A DNA stretch of 63,464 nucleotides from Rhodoferax sp. (GTDB lineage Bacteria > Pseudomonadota > Gammaproteobacteria > Burkholderiales > Burkholderiaceae_C): positions 1 to 63,464 of the forward strand of contig JAGOUM010000011.1 in NCBI GenBank assembly GCA_018061265.1, given 5' to 3'. Each line of letters opens with the position of its first letter. The stretch's first letter is position 1. Below, in pieces: positions 61,375-63,464 of this stretch. Below the pieces are notes generated by a model. The model saw nothing but the letters and a program-made list of their open reading frames with translations. It was not told where the DNA came from and made no database searches. Made by a program: the position numbers and the translations under genes.

Positions 61375-62481
61375 ATGCTGATCAATCACATCACTGTTGG
61401 TGAGGTCAAGACGCCTCTCAAGGTGCCGTTCAAGACTGCCCTGCGGCGGGTTGATGAAGTGCACGACCTGGTGCTGATGATCAGCACGGACACCGGACTC
61501 ACCGGCTATGGCTCGGCAGCTGCCACCGCCGTCATTACCGGTGATCTGATTGACTCCATGCGCGCCGGTCTGGATCTGCTGGCCCCCAAGTTGTTGGGAC
61601 GCCGTTTGCGCGATTTCAACACCCTGCTGCGCACCGTGCATCAAAGCCTGGTGCATCACAGCAGCCTCAAGGCCGCGCTGGAAATTGCGTTGTACGACCT
61701 GCGGGCACAAAGCATCGGTTTGCCGCTGTACCAGCTACTGGGCGGCGGTGAGCCGCAGATCAAGACCGACGTCACCATCAGCGTCAATTTGGCCGATGTC
61801 ATGGTGAAGGACGCGCTGCGCGCTGTGGCGGAAGGGTTTGATGCACTCAAGATCAAAGTGGGCGGGCAAACCTGGCGTGATGATGTCGAGAGTGTGCTGG
61901 CGATCCACCGAGCGGTGGGCCCCAACATCGCCTTGTATCTGGACGCCAATCAGGGCTGGGAGCCCAAGCAGGCGGTGCAGGTCATCCAGGCACTGGAAAA
62001 ATCGGGTGTGGTGCTGGAATTTGTCGAGCAGCCGGTCAAAGCTGCGGATCTGACCGGTCTGAAATTTGTCTGCGACAACACATTGACGCCGATTCTTGCG
62101 GACGAGGCGGTGTTCACTGTGGCCAATGCCTTGCACATTCTCAATACCCGTAGTGCAGATGTCATCAACATCAAGCTCATGAAAACGGCTGGCATCAGCG
62201 GTGCGCTTGAGGTCGCCAGCCTGACCCGGATGCACCACAAGACCTGCATGATGGGTTGTATGCTTGAAGGCGCCATCAGTGTGACTGCAGCCGCGCATGT
62301 GGCGGTGGCGTGTGATGACGTGGTGGCCTATGTTGACCTGGACGGGCCGCAACTCTGCAAGGGCAGTGCGGTCGAGGGGGGGATGCGTATGGCCGGACCC
62401 TGGATCCACTTGTCGGATGCCCCCGGGCTGGGTATCACGGCGGTGCATGGTCTGCTGAATGTGAAAGTCTATGATGTCTGA
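61375..62481 (+). CDS. Dipeptide epimerase (enolase superfamily)
   Basis: The ATG at 61375 gives 368 residues. The enolase-superfamily metal and acid/base residues appear in LKIKVGG (KxK), DANQGW, EQPVK, ADEAVF and NIKLMKTAGI, and the C-terminal YVDLDGP provides the DxD motif that marks dipeptide epimerases such as L-Ala-D/L-Glu epimerase. It probably acts on a murein-derived or other dipeptide. The next gene overlaps its end by 8 bases. Confidence 0.85.
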   Translation: MLINHITVGEVKTPLKVPFKTALRRVDEVHDLVLMISTDTGLTGYGSAAATAVITGDLIDSMRAGLDLLAPKLLGRRLRDFNTLLRTVHQSLVHHSSLKAALEIALYDLRAQSIGLPLYQLLGGGEPQIKTDVTISVNLADVMVKDALRAVAEGFDALKIKVGGQTWRDDVESVLAIHRAVGPNIALYLDANQGWEPKQAVQVIQALEKSGVVLEFVEQPVKAADLTGLKFVCDNTLTPILADEAVFTVANALHILNTRSADVINIKLMKTAGISGALEVASLTRMHHKTCMMGCMLEGAISVTAAAHVAVACDDVVAYVDLDGPQLCKGSAVEGGMRMAGPWIHLSDAPGLGITAVHGLLNVKVYDV

Positions 62482-63464
62482 AATCCGTCGTGAAGTTGCC
62501 GTTCCCGCGTACCCGATTAGCCAGCTGCGCATTCACCGCTTTGCTGCGCTGCAGCCCGGCCCGAGCTTGATCGTGCTGGGTGCGGTGCACGGCAACGAGA
62601 TTGCGGGCACGCGCGGTATCGAGCGGGTGCTGGCCGAGTTTGATGCTGGTGCCGTGCAATTGGTGCGCGGCAGCGTGACCTTTGTGCCGGTGACCAATCC
62701 GCTGGCCCACCAGCGTGTGCAACGCAACGGGGAGCGCAACCTCAACCGCAACCTGCGCCCGACCAGCCAGCCGCTAGACTATGAAGATCAGATTGCAAAC
62801 CTGCTCTGCCCCTTGCTGGAGGAGCATGACGTGCTATTGGATTTGCATTCTTTTCAAGCGCAGTCACAAGCCTTTGCGATGATCGGCCCGCCAGACAATT
62901 GCGGGCAGCTGGAGCCGTTTGCCCATGCGGCCCAAGAGCAGGCGCTGGCGCTGCGACTGGGCGTAGGTCGGGTGGTGGAAGGCTGGCTGTCCACCTACGC
63001 GGTGGGGGTGCAGCAACGCTTGGCGCGCACCCATCCGAGCGATCGCGCTGGCCTGCTCAGCACCGATCCGAGTTACGGCGTGGGCACCACCGAATACATG
63101 CGCAGCCAGGGTGGCTACGCCATCACGCTGGAGTGTGGTCAGCACGCCGATCCTGGGGCGCCGCAAGTGGCCTACCGGGCCATTCACAATGCCATGGCGC
63201 ACCTGGGTCTGGTTGACACACCCGACCCGCCGCCGTGCCTCGATCTTGAGTTTCTGCGTCTGGATCAGGTGGTGGACCGCTTTCACCCAGATGACCTCTT
63301 TGTGCAGCCCTGGGCCAGTTTTGACCCGGTGACCGCAGGCCAGCACGTTGCCACACGCCATGATGGAACCCCAGTGCTGGCAGCAAGTGACGGCTACATT
63401 GTGTTCCCCAACACCCAATCAACGCCCGGCAACGAGTGGTTCTACCTGGCGCACCACAGTTCGC
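62474..63464 (+). CDS. M14-type deacylase (succinylglutamate desuccinylase/aspartoacylase family), partial
   Basis: An open frame starts at ATG 62474 (or 62471), inside the end of the epimerase gene, and runs off the window with 330 residues visible and no stop. The zinc motif is seen as GAVHGNEIAGTRG (His and Glu) near residue 34-40 and VLLDLHSFQ (third His) near 118; an Arg/Asn-rich RNGERNLNRNLRP follows the usual pattern. It would cleave an acyl or peptide amide. Coupling with the epimerase suggests a shared substrate pathway. Confidence 0.83.
   Translation, partial: MSEIRREVAVPAYPISQLRIHRFAALQPGPSLIVLGAVHGNEIAGTRGIERVLAEFDAGAVQLVRGSVTFVPVTNPLAHQRVQRNGERNLNRNLRPTSQPLDYEDQIANLLCPLLEEHDVLLDLHSFQAQSQAFAMIGPPDNCGQLEPFAHAAQEQALALRLGVGRVVEGWLSTYAVGVQQRLARTHPSDRAGLLSTDPSYGVGTTEYMRSQGGYAITLECGQHADPGAPQVAYRAIHNAMAHLGLVDTPDPPPCLDLEFLRLDQVVDRFHPDDLFVQPWASFDPVTAGQHVATRHDGTPVLAASDGYIVFPNTQSTPGNEWFYLAHHSS

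Overview
The window is chromosomal DNA of a betaproteobacterium, most likely a Comamonadaceae member close to Rhodoferax or Polaromonas. I infer this from the GC-rich coding style, the fused pabBC, the xseB-ispA-dxs operon, a MutL with an intact endonuclease motif, and a small AT-rich dispersed repeat of a kind I associate with that family. Genes are dense on both strands. I see no rRNA, tRNA, CRISPR array, prophage or insertion sequence.

Layout. 1-5.1 kb: end of a GGDEF protein, then on the minus strand pabBC, a lone LolD-like ABC ATPase, miaA and a Bcr/CflA-type MFS exporter. 5.2-15.7 kb (+): a small coiled-coil membrane protein, recC-recB-recD with overlapping junctions, and a secreted DUF3616 protein. 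15.7-22.0 kb (-): tandem glycine riboswitch, gcvT, gcvH, gcvP and a condensation-type acyltransferase coupled to gcvP. 22.2-30.3 kb: ETF-ubiquinone oxidoreductase diverging from an SDR, a DMT transporter, a thioesterase, a DUF2934 protein with an H1-like tail, scoAB, a MATE pump and a small secreted protein. 30.4-34.1 kb: mutL, an orphan 318-residue protein, DedA. 34.2-40.0 kb: a sugar ABC operon (binding protein, permease, ATPase, FucU/RbsD mutarotase, ROK regulator) divergent from a PfkB kinase. 40.0-45.8 kb: lysR/lysA pair, secreted protein, DMT exporter plus sulfurtransferase, Rieske oxygenase. 46.0-49.3 kb: xseB-ispA-dxs (isoprenoid precursors). 49.4-53.0 kb: TRAP transporter with binding protein and permeases convergent. 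53.2-56.8 kb: ModE-like regulator divergent from tungstate transporter tupBCA. 56.9-63.5 kb: elbB, a P-loop kinase, amiC, tsaE, queG, a dipeptide epimerase and an M14-type deacylase that runs off the end.

The most striking structure not explained by genes is the dispersed repeat. It has at least nine good copies and several weaker ones, marked by CCTCTAGCGC at one end and GATAGCTATT at the other. Most copies lie inside genes and are read in frame, adding roughly 15-25 residues to linkers or tails of MiaA, RecC, RecB, a DMT transporter, MutL, the TupA signal region and AmiC. Others fill the gaps before recC and dxs. I found no convincing new multi-gene system. Other candidates are a terminator-like hairpin array in the Rieske leader, an intercistronic hairpin after the sugar-binding-protein gene, a shared divergent promoter in the sugar operon, and the acyltransferase inside the glycine cleavage operon.
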